A stretch of 64,000 bases of DNA from Reyranella humidisoli (GTDB lineage: Bacteria; Pseudomonadota; Alphaproteobacteria; Reyranellales; Reyranellaceae). The notes under the pieces are model-generated. The model did not search any database, was not told the origin of the DNA, and was given only the letters and a program-made list of their open reading frames with translations. The stretch is taken from the NCBI RefSeq assembly GCF_019039055.1, contig NZ_JAHOPB010000001.1, positions 620,001-684,000 of the forward strand. Direction: 5' to 3'. Shown in pieces: positions 1 through 8,247 of the stretch (position 1 is the stretch's first letter; the number at the start of each line of letters is the position of its first letter). The position numbers and the translations under genes were made by a program.

Positions 1-160
1 CAGCTTCGCGGGTGCGGCGGTCGGCGGCTTCATCATCGGCATCACCGAATCGCTCGGCGGGCTTTTCCTGGGCGAGCAGCTCGGCCAGATCGGGATCTCG
101 CTGATCTTCATCCTGATCCTGCTGCTGAAGCCGACCGGCCTGTTCGGGAGCAAGGCGTGA
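1..160 (+). CDS. livH: Branched-chain amino-acid type ABC transporter permease, LivH-like (3' end only)
   Basis: Only the last 52 codons are present; the reading frame begins at base 2 and ends in TGA at 158-160. The peptide ends in a hydrophobic helix followed by LKPTGLFG, the typical C-terminus of LivH permeases. The stop overlaps the GTG start of the next permease (GTGA), so the two are translationally coupled. It would form the membrane channel with the LivM-like protein downstream and be driven by the two following ATPases. The substrate cannot be told from this fragment. Confidence 0.9.
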   Translation, partial: SFAGAAVGGFIIGITESLGGLFLGEQLGQIGISLIFILILLLKPTGLFGSKA

Positions 161-1119
161 GCCGCCCTGTGCTCCTCTGCGTCCTCGGGCTCGCCGCCGC
201 CCTGGCTTATCCGCTGCTGGTGCCGAACTACCTCGTCACGATCGGCATGCTTGTCTTCTTCACCGCCTTCATTGGGCAATCGTGGAACATCGCTGGTGGC
301 TTCGCGGGCCAGACCTCGTTCGGCCATGTCGTGTTCTTCGGCACCGGCGCCTACACCTCGACCATCCTGCAGGTGACCTATGGCTGGAATCCCTGGCTCG
401 CCTGGGTGGCCGCCATGGCAGCCGGCGGCGCGGTCGGCTGGATGATCGCCGTGCTCTCGTTCCGGGCGGGCCTGCGTGGCTCCTACTTCGCGCTGATCAC
501 CCTGGCCTTTGCCGAGGTCTTCCGCATCCTCGCCAACTCGGTGCCTTTCACCAAGGGCGGGCTCGGCATGCTGATCAAGGCCGACCCGCGGCCGATCAAC
601 TTCCAGTTCAAGGACCCGATCTGGATCTACTATCTCGCGCTGCTGCTCTGCATCGTCTCGCTGCTGATCGCGTGGCAGCTCACGCGCAGCCGCTTCGGCG
701 CGCGGCTGGTGGCGATCCGCGAGAACGAGGACGCGGCGCGGGCGCTTGGCATCGACGTGTTCGCCGAGAAGGTGAAGGTGCTCACCCTGTCCGGCGCGAT
801 GTGCGCGGCCGGCGGCACCTTCTACGCCCAGAAGTATCTCTACATCGATCCCGGCATCGCCTTCGGCGTCGACAAGTCGGTCGAGATGCTGCTGGTCAGC
901 ATGGTCGGCGGCGCGGGCACGATCTTCGGGCCGCTGATCGGCTCCTTCACCCTGATGGGCATCAACGAAGTGACGCGCTGGCTGGCCAGCGTCGTACCGG
1001 CCCTCAAGAACGTCCAGCCGCTGAGCCTCATCGTGTACGGCGTCATGCTGATCCTGATCGTGGCGCGGCTGCCCGACGGGCTGATGAGCCTGTTCCGCCG
1101 AAAGCCGCGCCATGCTTGA
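157..1119 (+). CDS. livM: Branched-chain amino-acid type ABC transporter permease, LivM-like
   Basis: This 320-residue inner-membrane permease has about eight to nine hydrophobic segments. The GQTSFGH motif at residues 51-57 and the cytoplasmic coupling loop (VAIRENEDAARALGI, about 185-199) that docks on the ATPases are both typical of LivM. It starts with GTG overlapping the previous stop and overlaps the start of the ATPase gene by eight bases. Family membership is secure. The solute could be an amino acid, an amide or an aromatic acid, since this family is broad in Alphaproteobacteria and the receptor gene lies outside the window. Confidence 0.93.
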   Translation: MSRPVLLCVLGLAAALAYPLLVPNYLVTIGMLVFFTAFIGQSWNIAGGFAGQTSFGHVVFFGTGAYTSTILQVTYGWNPWLAWVAAMAAGGAVGWMIAVLSFRAGLRGSYFALITLAFAEVFRILANSVPFTKGGLGMLIKADPRPINFQFKDPIWIYYLALLLCIVSLLIAWQLTRSRFGARLVAIRENEDAARALGIDVFAEKVKVLTLSGAMCAAGGTFYAQKYLYIDPGIAFGVDKSVEMLLVSMVGGAGTIFGPLIGSFTLMGINEVTRWLASVVPALKNVQPLSLIVYGVMLILIVARLPDGLMSLFRRKPRHA

Positions 1120-1840
1120 GGTGCGCGAGGTCTCCAAGAGCTTCGGCGGCCTTAAAGCCGTGGATCGCGCCTCGCTCGACGTGGCCCGCGGCGAGATCGT
1201 GGGCCTGATCGGGCCGAACGGCGCCGGCAAGACCACGCTGTTCGCGGCCATCGCGGGCTTCCACCGGCCCGACGCCGGCACGGTTTCCTTCGAGGGCAGG
1301 CCCATCACCGGCCTCGCGCCGCACCGCATCTGCGCCGCCGGCATGGTCCGCACCTTTCAGATCACGCAGCCCTTCGCGGGCATCAGCGTGCGCGAGAACA
1401 TCATGGTCGGCGCCTATCTGCACACGGCCGACCGCCGGCTCGCCGCGCGCGAAGCCGAGGCGGTGGCCGCGCTGGTCGGCATGAAGGACCAGCTCGACCA
1501 GCGCGGCGCCGACCTCACCGTCGCCGGCCGCAAGCGGCTCGAACTGGCGCGCGCCCTGGCGACCGGACCGCGGCTGCTCCTGCTCGACGAGGTGATGGCT
1601 GGACTCAATCCGACCGAGATCGTCGAGATCGTGGGCGTCATCCGCAACATCCGCGAAGCGGGCGTCACCATCCTGCTGATCGAGCACGTCATGCAGGCGG
1701 TGACCTCGCTCGCCGAACGCGTCTACGTGCTGAACCAGGGCCGCATGATCGCCGAGGGCACGCCGGCCGCCATCGCCGACAACGAGGAAGTCATCGAAGC
1801 CTATCTCGGCCACGGTGCCGCGAAGGTGCTCCGTGCGTGA
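1112..1840 (+). CDS. livG: ABC transporter ATP-binding protein, LivG-like
   Basis: This 242-residue cytoplasmic ATPase of the HAAT family has Walker A GPNGAGKT at 34-41 and Walker B LLLLDE at 155-160. The signature region before Walker B reads LTVAGRKRLELARAL (135-149), which departs from the usual LSGGQ; LivG proteins often vary here (commonly YGxQRR). The ATG overlaps the end of livM by eight bases. It pairs with the second ATPase downstream to power import through the LivH/LivM channel. Confidence 0.93.
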   Translation: MLEVREVSKSFGGLKAVDRASLDVARGEIVGLIGPNGAGKTTLFAAIAGFHRPDAGTVSFEGRPITGLAPHRICAAGMVRTFQITQPFAGISVRENIMVGAYLHTADRRLAAREAEAVAALVGMKDQLDQRGADLTVAGRKRLELARALATGPRLLLLDEVMAGLNPTEIVEIVGVIRNIREAGVTILLIEHVMQAVTSLAERVYVLNQGRMIAEGTPAAIADNEEVIEAYLGHGAAKVLRA

Positions 1841-1884
1841 GACCGTGACCTCGCGCGCCGATGACGGCGCGAGGGAGGTCCTGC

Positions 1885-2586
1885 GTGCTTGAGATCGCGG
1901 GCCTGCGCGCGGGCTACGGCCCCATCGAGGTGCTGCGCGGCGTCGACCTCACCGTGGGCGCGGGCGAGATCGTGGCCCTGCTGGGCAGCAACGGCGCCGG
2001 CAAGTCGACGCTCAACAACAATGTTTCCGGCCTCTACCGCCCGTTCGGCGGCTCGATCCGCTTCGAGGGCGAGGAGATCACGGGCGCCTCCTCCATGCAC
2101 ATCGTCGAAGCGGGTCTGGTGCAGGTGCCGGAAGGCCGCCGCGTCTTTCCCAACCTGTCGGTGCGCGACAATCTCGAACTCGGCAGCTATCGCCGCGGCA
2201 AGCCCAACCGCACCACCAACCTGGAGCGCGTGCTCGGAACCTTCCCGCGCCTGCGCGAGCGATTGACCCAATCGGCCGGGACGCTGTCGGGCGGCGAACA
2301 GCAGATGCTGGCGATCGGCCGCGGGCTGATGAGCGAGCCCCGGCTGCTGATCCTCGACGAGCCCTCGCTCGGCCTATCGCCGCTCCTGGTCGAGGAGATG
2401 TTCGGCCTGATCGGCCAGCTCAACCGGGAGGGCCTCGCGATCCTGCTGGTCGAGCAGAATGTCGTGCAGTCGCTCGCGATCGCCCACCGCGCCTATGTGC
2501 TGGAGAACGGCCGCATCGCCCTCTCAGGCAGCGCCGCTGACCTCGCGCGCGATCCCGACTTGAGAAAGAGTTACCTGGGTCACTGA
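1885..2586 (+). CDS. livF: ABC transporter ATP-binding protein, LivF-like
   Basis: The start is taken as GTG at 1885 because GAGGGAGG at 1871-1878 is a strong ribosome binding site six bases upstream, and the protein then begins MLEIAGL like other LivF proteins. An in-frame ATG at 1861 would add eight unlikely residues. The 233 residues include Walker A GSNGAGKS (34-41), a canonical LSGGEQQ signature and Walker B LLILDEP. The stretch after Walker A (STLNNNVSGL) is odd, since LivF usually has a threonine-rich KTTTL there. It is the last gene of the transporter operon. Confidence 0.92.
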   Translation: MLEIAGLRAGYGPIEVLRGVDLTVGAGEIVALLGSNGAGKSTLNNNVSGLYRPFGGSIRFEGEEITGASSMHIVEAGLVQVPEGRRVFPNLSVRDNLELGSYRRGKPNRTTNLERVLGTFPRLRERLTQSAGTLSGGEQQMLAIGRGLMSEPRLLILDEPSLGLSPLLVEEMFGLIGQLNREGLAILLVEQNVVQSLAIAHRAYVLENGRIALSGSAADLARDPDLRKSYLGH

Positions 2587-2599
2587 CCGCCACGGTCAG
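2583..2599 (+). other. Short hairpin at the end of livF
   Basis: CTGACCG (2583-2589) and CGGTCAG (2593-2599) form a seven-base stem with a three-base loop that covers the livF stop codon. No run of T follows, so it may slow decay or mark the 3' end rather than terminate on its own. The neighbouring gene converges from the right. Confidence 0.35.
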
Positions 2600-2674
2600 A
2601 CGGTCTCGCGGCCATCCATCCGATCGACCGCGCTCACGCGAAGATGACCATCTCCTGGCCGGACCAGCACCGGC

Positions 2675-3445
2675 TCAGAACTTGGGAGCACGTTTCTCCA
2701 GGAACGCCGCCGTGCCCTCATGGTAGTCGGGGCCGAAATAAACGTCCCGGCGCAGGCCATGGAGGTACTCGTAGGTAGCCGGGTTGATCGGCACCGATTC
2801 GCTCAACACGCGGATGGCCTCCTTGGACGCGGCAATCGCCTTGGAGGAGCGCGACGCGATCGTCCTCGCCATCGCATAGGTTTCCGCCTCGAGCGACGCC
2901 GCCGGCACGACTTGATTGACGATACCGACGCGCTCCGCCCGTTCGGCCGAAATGAGATTCGCCGAGAAGAACATCTCCTTCACCACAGTGAGCGGCAGGC
3001 GGCTCATGAAGTTGAGAATTCCGGCCACATTGTACGGCAACCCGAGCTTGGCAGGCGTGATCGCGAAGGCGCAGGTTTCGTCACCCATCACCAGGTCGCA
3101 GGCCATGACCAGATCGCACGCGCCGCCCCATGCGGAACCGTGGACCATGGCGATCACCGGCGCCGGAAAGGCCTTGACCGCCCGCAGCAACTGTTCGAGC
3201 GGATCGCTATAGGGCAGCGGATCGACATCCGCCCTCGGCAGCTCGCCGACATCGTGGCCGGCCGACCAGACCTTGCCACCGGAGGCGCTGCGCAGCACCA
3301 CCACGCGGGCACCGTCTGCCTTGAACGAATCCAGAGCCGCGATGACCTCGGCGATCAGATCGGCGCCGAGGGCGTTGCGCTTGTCGTCATGGTCGAACGC
3401 AATGGTGCCGATCTTGTCGGCAAGCGTCGTGCGGATCAGCGGCAT
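2675..3445 (-). CDS. scpB: Methylmalonyl-CoA decarboxylase (crotonase family)
   Basis: The 256-residue enoyl-CoA hydratase-fold protein most resembles E. coli ScpB/YgfG, which decarboxylates methylmalonyl-CoA to propionyl-CoA. Shared blocks are SAGHD (61-65), DPLPYSDPL, GSAWGGA and LPYNVAGI, and the ScpB active residues His66 and Tyr140 correspond to His64 and Tyr138 here. ATG at 3445 gives an N-terminus matching the family; longer in-frame starts add non-homologous residues. The stop lies 231 bases past the end of the upstream CoA-transferase gene's partner start, and the two genes form one leftward pair as in the E. coli scp operon. The mutase ScpA is not in the window. A generic enoyl-CoA hydratase role remains possible. 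Confidence 0.82.
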   Translation of the reverse strand: MPLIRTTLADKIGTIAFDHDDKRNALGADLIAEVIAALDSFKADGARVVVLRSASGGKVWSAGHDVGELPRADVDPLPYSDPLEQLLRAVKAFPAPVIAMVHGSAWGGACDLVMACDLVMGDETCAFAITPAKLGLPYNVAGILNFMSRLPLTVVKEMFFSANLISAERAERVGIVNQVVPAASLEAETYAMARTIASRSSKAIAASKEAIRVLSESVPINPATYEYLHGLRRDVYFGPDYHEGTAAFLEKRAPKF

Positions 3446-3456
3446 GCGATCAACCC

Positions 3457-4779
3457 TCAGATCAATGTGACTTTGCGGGCCGCCGACATCAGCTCGTCGC
3501 GGAAGGACGGATCGGCAATCCCGATCAACGCCAGCGCGCGTTCCTTGGTCGACTTGCCCCGCAGGTTCACCGCACCGTGTTCGGTGACCACCCATTCCAC
3601 GTCCATGCGAAGGTCGGTCACCATCGCGACCTTGGGCACGATACTGGAGACCGTTCCCTTTCGCGCCGTCGACTGGATCGCGATGATCGACTTGCCACGC
3701 TTCGCCAGCGAGGCGCCCTTCACGAAGTCGAACTGGCCACCCGAGCCGCTGTACTCATGCTCGCCGATGAACTCGGCGTTGACCTGCCCGTAGAGGTCGA
3801 TCTCGATCGCCGTATTGACCGAGATGAAGTCGTCGTGCTGCGCGATGACCCGGATGTCGTTCACGTAGGACGAGGCGTAGCTCTCGAAGGCGCTGTTATC
3901 GTTCATGAAGGCGTAGGAGTCGGTCGTGCCGAAGGCCACGGTGAAGACGTGCTTGCCGGGGTGGAGCGTCTTGCGCGCGCCGGTGATGACGCCCTTCTGT
4001 ACCAGGTCAGCCATGGCCGGCGAGAACAGCTCGGTATGGATGCCAAGGTCCGAATGTTTCTCCAGGGCCATGGCAACACCGGAGGGTATCTTGCCGATGC
4101 CGAGCTGGATCGTGGCGCCGTTCGGCACCATGGGCGCGACCAGAGCACCGATGGCGCGTCCCTCGGGTGATGGTTCGGCGACACCCGCTTCGATCAGCGG
4201 CACGTGATTCTCAACGATCGCGGCCACTTCACTCACATGAACCTGCGACTGCCCGAACACCCGCGGCATGTTGCGATTGACCTCGACGATCAGGCGCTTG
4301 CATCGCCGTGCGGCGGTCGAGGCGAAGTCGTTGTTCGTCCCCAGCGAGAAAAACCCGCCGCCGTCCATCGGCGAGACGGTCACCACGAAGGTGTCGAGCG
4401 CGATGATTTCCTCGAACAGGCGGGGAATCTGGCTGAAGTTGACGGGAACGAAGCTCAGCAGCTTGAGGCCAGTCTTGACCTGGCGCTTGATGATCTCGTG
4501 GTCGGGACCGCCAATGAAGAAGCTGTGGGCGTCGACCTTCTCGATCACATCCTCGGCCAGCAGCGACTTGGCCAACGGCTCCATGGCGATCTTGTAATAG
4601 AGTCGAATGCGCTTGAGATCGTTGGACCGCAGCCGGGCGGCAAGTGCCGCCAGCAAGGCCGGCGGCTGGCCGATCGCCATGCCGAGGGAAACCGTCGCCC
4701 CATCGGGAACACCCGCAACCGCCTTCTCGGCAGTCGTCAGCTTGGCCATGTACAGGTCAGCATACCGTGTTGCGGTCAT
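3457..4779 (-). CDS. Acetyl-CoA hydrolase/transferase family CoA-transferase (ScpC / 4-hydroxybutyrate CoA-transferase type)
   Basis: This 440-residue cytoplasmic enzyme of the acetyl-CoA hydrolase/transferase family moves CoA between carboxylic acids through a glutamyl-CoA thioester. The likely catalytic glutamate is Glu250 in GIHTELFS, by analogy with 4-hydroxybutyrate CoA-transferases. Other family blocks are AFGTTDSYAFM and NTAIEIDLYGQVNAE. The gene ends 11 bases before the start of the methylmalonyl-CoA decarboxylase gene, so the two are co-transcribed. This mirrors E. coli scpB-scpC, where propionyl-CoA:succinate CoA transfer recycles CoA. Length is nearer the 4-hydroxybutyrate group (about 430) than ScpC (about 490), so the exact acid pair is uncertain. 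Confidence 0.85.
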   Translation of the reverse strand: MTATRYADLYMAKLTTAEKAVAGVPDGATVSLGMAIGQPPALLAALAARLRSNDLKRIRLYYKIAMEPLAKSLLAEDVIEKVDAHSFFIGGPDHEIIKRQVKTGLKLLSFVPVNFSQIPRLFEEIIALDTFVVTVSPMDGGGFFSLGTNNDFASTAARRCKRLIVEVNRNMPRVFGQSQVHVSEVAAIVENHVPLIEAGVAEPSPEGRAIGALVAPMVPNGATIQLGIGKIPSGVAMALEKHSDLGIHTELFSPAMADLVQKGVITGARKTLHPGKHVFTVAFGTTDSYAFMNDNSAFESYASSYVNDIRVIAQHDDFISVNTAIEIDLYGQVNAEFIGEHEYSGSGGQFDFVKGASLAKRGKSIIAIQSTARKGTVSSIVPKVAMVTDLRMDVEWVVTEHGAVNLRGKSTKERALALIGIADPSFRDELMSAARKVTLI

Positions 4780-4856
4780 TTCAATCCTCCGCGCAGCTCA
4801 CAACTGCGCCCCGTGCTCACTTGAACTGACAAGGGCATCACGGTCAACAAGCCGGG

Positions 4857-6011
4857 TCAGGCCGCCTCGCCCGCCACCCAGCCGCTCGACCAGGCCCACT
4901 GAAAGTTGTAGCCGCCCAGCCAGCCGGTGACGTCGACCGCCTCGCCGATCGCGTAGAGGCCGGGGACCTTCTTCGCCTCCATCGTCTTCGACGAGAGCCC
5001 GTCGGTATCGATGCCGCCCAGCGTGACTTCGGCCTTGGCGTAGCCCTCGGTTCCGCCCGGCACGAACGTCCAGAGCTTGAGCCGGTTCGCGAGCGTTTCG
5101 AGATCGCGGTCGCGCTGGCCCGCCATGGTGCCTTCGGTCGCCAGGCTTTGCGCCAGCCGCTGCGGCAGGATTTCCGCGAGGATCGTGCGCAACTCGGCCT
5201 TGGGTCGTGTCCGCTTGCGCTCCTTCAGCAGCGACGCCGCATCGAGATCGGGCAGCAGGTCGACCACGATCTCCTGACCGGGCTTCCAGTAGGACGAAAC
5301 CTGCAGGATCGCCGGCCCCGACAGCCCGCGATGGGTGAACAGCAGCGCCTCGCGGAAGCGTGCGCGGCCGCAGCGCGCCTCGACGTCGAGGGCCACGCCG
5401 CTGATCTCGGGCACGGGCAGCGTGAGCGGCACCAGCGCCGGCCGCGTGTCCGTGACGCGCAATTTGAAGTGACGCGCCACCTCGTGCGCGAAGCCGCTCG
5501 CGCCCATCTTGGGGATCGACAAGCCACCCGTCGCCAGCACGACCGACGCGGCGGAGAAATCGCCATGGTCCGTGGCGACGGTGAAGCGATCCGACTTCTC
5601 CACGCGCGTGACCTTGTGCGCGACCCGCACGTCGACGCCCACGGCCGCGCATTCGTCGAGCAGCATCGCCACGATCTGACGCGCCGAGCCGTCGCAGAAG
5701 AGCTGGCCCAGCGTCTTCTCGTGCCAGGCGATGCGGTGCCGGTTCACCAGCTCGATGAAATCGTGCTGCGTGTAACGTGCCAGCGCCGATTTGCAGAAAT
5801 GCGGGTTGGCCGAGAGGAACGCCTCCGGCCGCGCGTCGAGATTGGTGAAGTTGCAGCGCCCGCCGCCCGAGATCAGGATCTTCTTGCCGACCTTCTCGGC
5901 ATGGTCGAGCAGCAGCACCTTGCGTCCGCGCTGGCCCGCCCGCATCGCGCACATCAGCCCCGCGGCGCCGCCGCCCAGCACGACGACGTCGAAGGTGTTC
6001 GGCTGGCTCAC
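4857..6011 (-). CDS. FAD-dependent flavoprotein of the HI0933/YhiN (BaiN-like) family
   Basis: The 384-residue protein opens with an FAD-binding Rossmann motif (VVLGGGAAGLMCA, about 10-22) followed by a lysine-rich loop and ISGGGRCNFTN, the hallmark of the HI0933 family. The C-terminus has the family's GEAVDVTGWLGGYNFQWAWSSG-type block (key residues G-E-A, D, G-G-Y-N-F, W-A-W). These proteins are predicted reductases of mostly unknown substrate; some gut members are implicated in bile-acid metabolism. The GTG start at 6011 overlaps the crcB stop (GTGA). It is the last gene of a four-gene operon. Confidence 0.88.
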   Translation of the reverse strand: MSQPNTFDVVVLGGGAAGLMCAMRAGQRGRKVLLLDHAEKVGKKILISGGGRCNFTNLDARPEAFLSANPHFCKSALARYTQHDFIELVNRHRIAWHEKTLGQLFCDGSARQIVAMLLDECAAVGVDVRVAHKVTRVEKSDRFTVATDHGDFSAASVVLATGGLSIPKMGASGFAHEVARHFKLRVTDTRPALVPLTLPVPEISGVALDVEARCGRARFREALLFTHRGLSGPAILQVSSYWKPGQEIVVDLLPDLDAASLLKERKRTRPKAELRTILAEILPQRLAQSLATEGTMAGQRDRDLETLANRLKLWTFVPGGTEGYAKAEVTLGGIDTDGLSSKTMEAKKVPGLYAIGEAVDVTGWLGGYNFQWAWSSGWVAGEAA

Positions 6012-6385
6012 GCCAGCGCCTTGCCCATGATCCAGAGCGCGGCGGCCAGGCCCGCGATGGCGCCGGCGACCGAGCCGCCGACATAGAGCGCCGCCATCAG
6101 ATACTCATGCCGCTCCCACAGGAGCATCGCATCGAGCGAGAAGGCGGAGAAGGTCGTAAAGCCGCCCATGATGCCGGTGGCGAGGAACAGACGAAGGTGC
6201 CCGGCTGCGCCGATCCGTTCGGCGAACCAGCCGGTGATCAGGCCCATTACGATCGAGCCCAGGATGTTGATGACCAGCGTGTGCCACGGGAAGTGCGAGC
6301 CCAGCAGCCGCGCCACCCAGATGTTCATGCCGTGGCGCGCCGCGCCACCGATGCCCGCGCCCACGAAGACGATCAGGTAGCTCAT
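6008..6385 (-). CDS. crcB: Fluoride ion channel CrcB/Fluc
   Basis: This 125-residue membrane protein has four predicted helices and the Fluc motifs: GGAARHG near the N-terminus, VNILGS in helix 2 and GIMGGFTTFSAF in helix 3, where the phenylalanines line the fluoride path and the GGFTTFS break binds the central sodium. Fluc works as a dual-topology dimer that exports fluoride. It overlaps the upstream peptidase gene by one base and the downstream flavoprotein gene by three. No fluoride riboswitch was seen upstream; the gene sits inside an operon. Confidence 0.95.
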   Translation of the reverse strand: MSYLIVFVGAGIGGAARHGMNIWVARLLGSHFPWHTLVINILGSIVMGLITGWFAERIGAAGHLRLFLATGIMGGFTTFSAFSLDAMLLWERHEYLMAALYVGGSVAGAIAGLAAALWIMGKALA

Positions 6386-7401
6386 TAGCGCCTGCCTCCG
6401 AACTTCGTCTTCCAGTCGGGCACGGCGCCGGGAAACGGCAGCGCCGTCGCCTCGTAGACGCCCCGCGCCACCGCCCGCGCCAGACAGTCGGCCGCGACCG
6501 TGCCCAGTTCCGTCAGGATCGGCGGATTGCCCCCCGGGCCCGCACGGCCGGTCGCCGCCGCGAACACCGTGTCGCCGTCGTTGGGCGCATGCACCGGCCG
6601 CAACGACTTCGAGAGCCCGTCATTGGCCATGATGGCGAGACGCTTGCACTCCGCCTTGGTGAGCGTCGCGTCGGTGGCGACCAGGGCGATGGTGGTCGCT
6701 GTCACCGGCAGCGGCTGTCCCTTGAAACGCATCCTGAGCGCATCGTCGGGCAGCTTCGCGGGCCAGCCCAGGCCGCCGAATTCGTTGCCCTGCTCATAGG
6801 CGCCGGCCCAGAAATGCGGGCCGCTGCCGATCGTCGCCGCACCCACCGCATTCACCGCGACGAGCGCGCCGACCGTGAAGCCCTGGCTTGTCTTCGCGCT
6901 GGTCGAGCCCAGCCCGCCCTTCAGGCCGGCCGTCGTCGCGCCGACGCCCGCGCCTGCGGTGCCCAGCGCGAATTCGTGCGATGCCACCAGCGCCGCATCG
7001 CGGCCGAGATCCCAGTAGGGCGGCTTGTGCTTCACCGGCTCGCGCATCCAGTCCTTTTCGCCGCCGTTGATCAGGTCGAACAGGATCGCCTGCACCGCGA
7101 CGGGAATGGCGAGGCCGCCGAACGTGCGCCCCTGTCCGCGCTGGCACAGCACGGCCGACGCACCGCCTGCGGCGTCGAGCCCGTAGACCGAACCGCCCGA
7201 CAGCACGACGGCGTCGATCGCCTGCCCCACCGCCTCGGGTTCGAGCGAGGTGGCCATGCGATCGCCCGGTGCGCCGCCCAAGGTCGAGATGCTGGCGATC
7301 GCGCCCTCCTCGAAGATCGCGACTGTGGCGCCCGTGGCCGCGCGCATGTCCTGGGCGTTGCCGACCAGCACGCCGGCCACGTCGGTGATCAGGTTCCTCA
7401 T
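6385..7401 (-). CDS. P1 (S58) family peptidase, DmpA/NylC-like
   Basis: The 338-residue protein belongs to the self-cleaving N-terminal-nucleophile peptidases (DmpA aminopeptidase/esterase, beta-peptidyl aminopeptidase, NylC oligomer hydrolase). Family blocks include LSGGSVYGLDAAGG (67-80), GSTSAKTSQGFTVGALV (165-181) and NDGDTVFAAATG (274-285). By analogy, autocleavage would fall just before Thr278, making it the nucleophile. There is no signal peptide, so it should be cytoplasmic. It overlaps the SDR gene upstream (ATGA) and crcB downstream. The natural substrate cannot be told. Confidence 0.88.
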   Translation of the reverse strand: MRNLITDVAGVLVGNAQDMRAATGATVAIFEEGAIASISTLGGAPGDRMATSLEPEAVGQAIDAVVLSGGSVYGLDAAGGASAVLCQRGQGRTFGGLAIPVAVQAILFDLINGGEKDWMREPVKHKPPYWDLGRDAALVASHEFALGTAGAGVGATTAGLKGGLGSTSAKTSQGFTVGALVAVNAVGAATIGSGPHFWAGAYEQGNEFGGLGWPAKLPDDALRMRFKGQPLPVTATTIALVATDATLTKAECKRLAIMANDGLSKSLRPVHAPNDGDTVFAAATGRAGPGGNPPILTELGTVAADCLARAVARGVYEATALPFPGAVPDWKTKFGGRR

Positions 7402-8150
7402 GTCAGGAACTCACCGCCGTTCACATGGATGGTCTGGCCGGTGATGAAGGTGCCTTCCGGTCCGACCAGCAGGCGCACCATCGCTGCGATCTCCTCGACC
7501 GTGCCGAAGCGCTTGAGCGGAATGGGCCGGTTCACGCGATTGGGCGGCGCCGCGCCGGCGGCCGCTCCGCGCGTCGTATCGATGGCGCCCGGCGCCAGGG
7601 CGTTGCAGGTGATCCTGTGGGGCGCCAATTCTACCGCCAGCGCCCGCATCAGCCCTTCCAGTCCCGACTTCGACGCCGAGACGTGGCAGCGGTTGGGTGT
7701 GCCGACATGCGTGGAGATGCCCGACAGCGCCACGAAGGCGCCGCCGCCGCGCGCCACCATCTGCGGCACGATCGCCTTGCCCAGAAGGAACGCGCCGTCG
7801 AGCGCGACCGACATGATCTCCCGCCACTCGTCGAACGACATGTCGAGGAAAGAAGTCTGGCGGCGCAGGCCGGCGTTGCTCACAAGGATGTCGACGCCGC
7901 CGAACTTCGCGGCCGCCTCGGCCGCGAGGCGGGGTGGCACGGCGGGATCGGACACGTCGCCCATCGCGGCCATCGCCTTGCCGCCGGACGCCTCGATCTC
8001 CGCCACGACGGAATCGACCGCCGCCTTGTCCGACCGGCCGTTGACCACGATCGACGCGCCATCGCGCGCCAGGGTCAGCGCGATCGCGCGGCCGATATTC
8101 TTGCCCGCGCCCGTCACCAGCGCGACCTTGCCTTGCAGGGGTAATGACAT
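7398..8150 (-). CDS. SDR family protein with a missing catalytic tyrosine
   Basis: This 250-residue Rossmann-fold protein has the nucleotide motif TGAGKNIG (14-21), NAG in the middle and the C-terminal NGG block of short-chain dehydrogenases. The serine of the active site is present (SGIST), but the usual YxxxK reads VSASK (context CHVSASKSG), so the catalytic Tyr is Val, with His just before it. The DNA reads cleanly here, with no frameshift. It may be a degenerate reductase, use another residue, or bind a ligand without catalysis. It is the first gene of the four-gene operon and overlaps the peptidase gene. Confidence 0.85.
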   Translation of the reverse strand: MSLPLQGKVALVTGAGKNIGRAIALTLARDGASIVVNGRSDKAAVDSVVAEIEASGGKAMAAMGDVSDPAVPPRLAAEAAAKFGGVDILVSNAGLRRQTSFLDMSFDEWREIMSVALDGAFLLGKAIVPQMVARGGGAFVALSGISTHVGTPNRCHVSASKSGLEGLMRALAVELAPHRITCNALAPGAIDTTRGAAAGAAPPNRVNRPIPLKRFGTVEEIAAMVRLLVGPEGTFITGQTIHVNGGEFLT

Positions 8151-8247
8151 GCCTTCTCCGCCCAGGGTCCGGCCGGGACCCTAGCGGAGATCGACTGCGA
8201 ACTTAACCCGCATTTCCCGGATGAACCATTGAACTGAGCCGATCCGA

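Noticed and set aside
6385..7401. Naming the P1 peptidase a nylon oligomer hydrolase
   Set aside because: The fold and probable Thr nucleophile fit the family, but nothing in the sequence or context points to such a substrate.
6386..8200. Fluoride riboswitch for crcB
   Set aside because: No such structure was seen upstream of crcB or of the operon's first gene.
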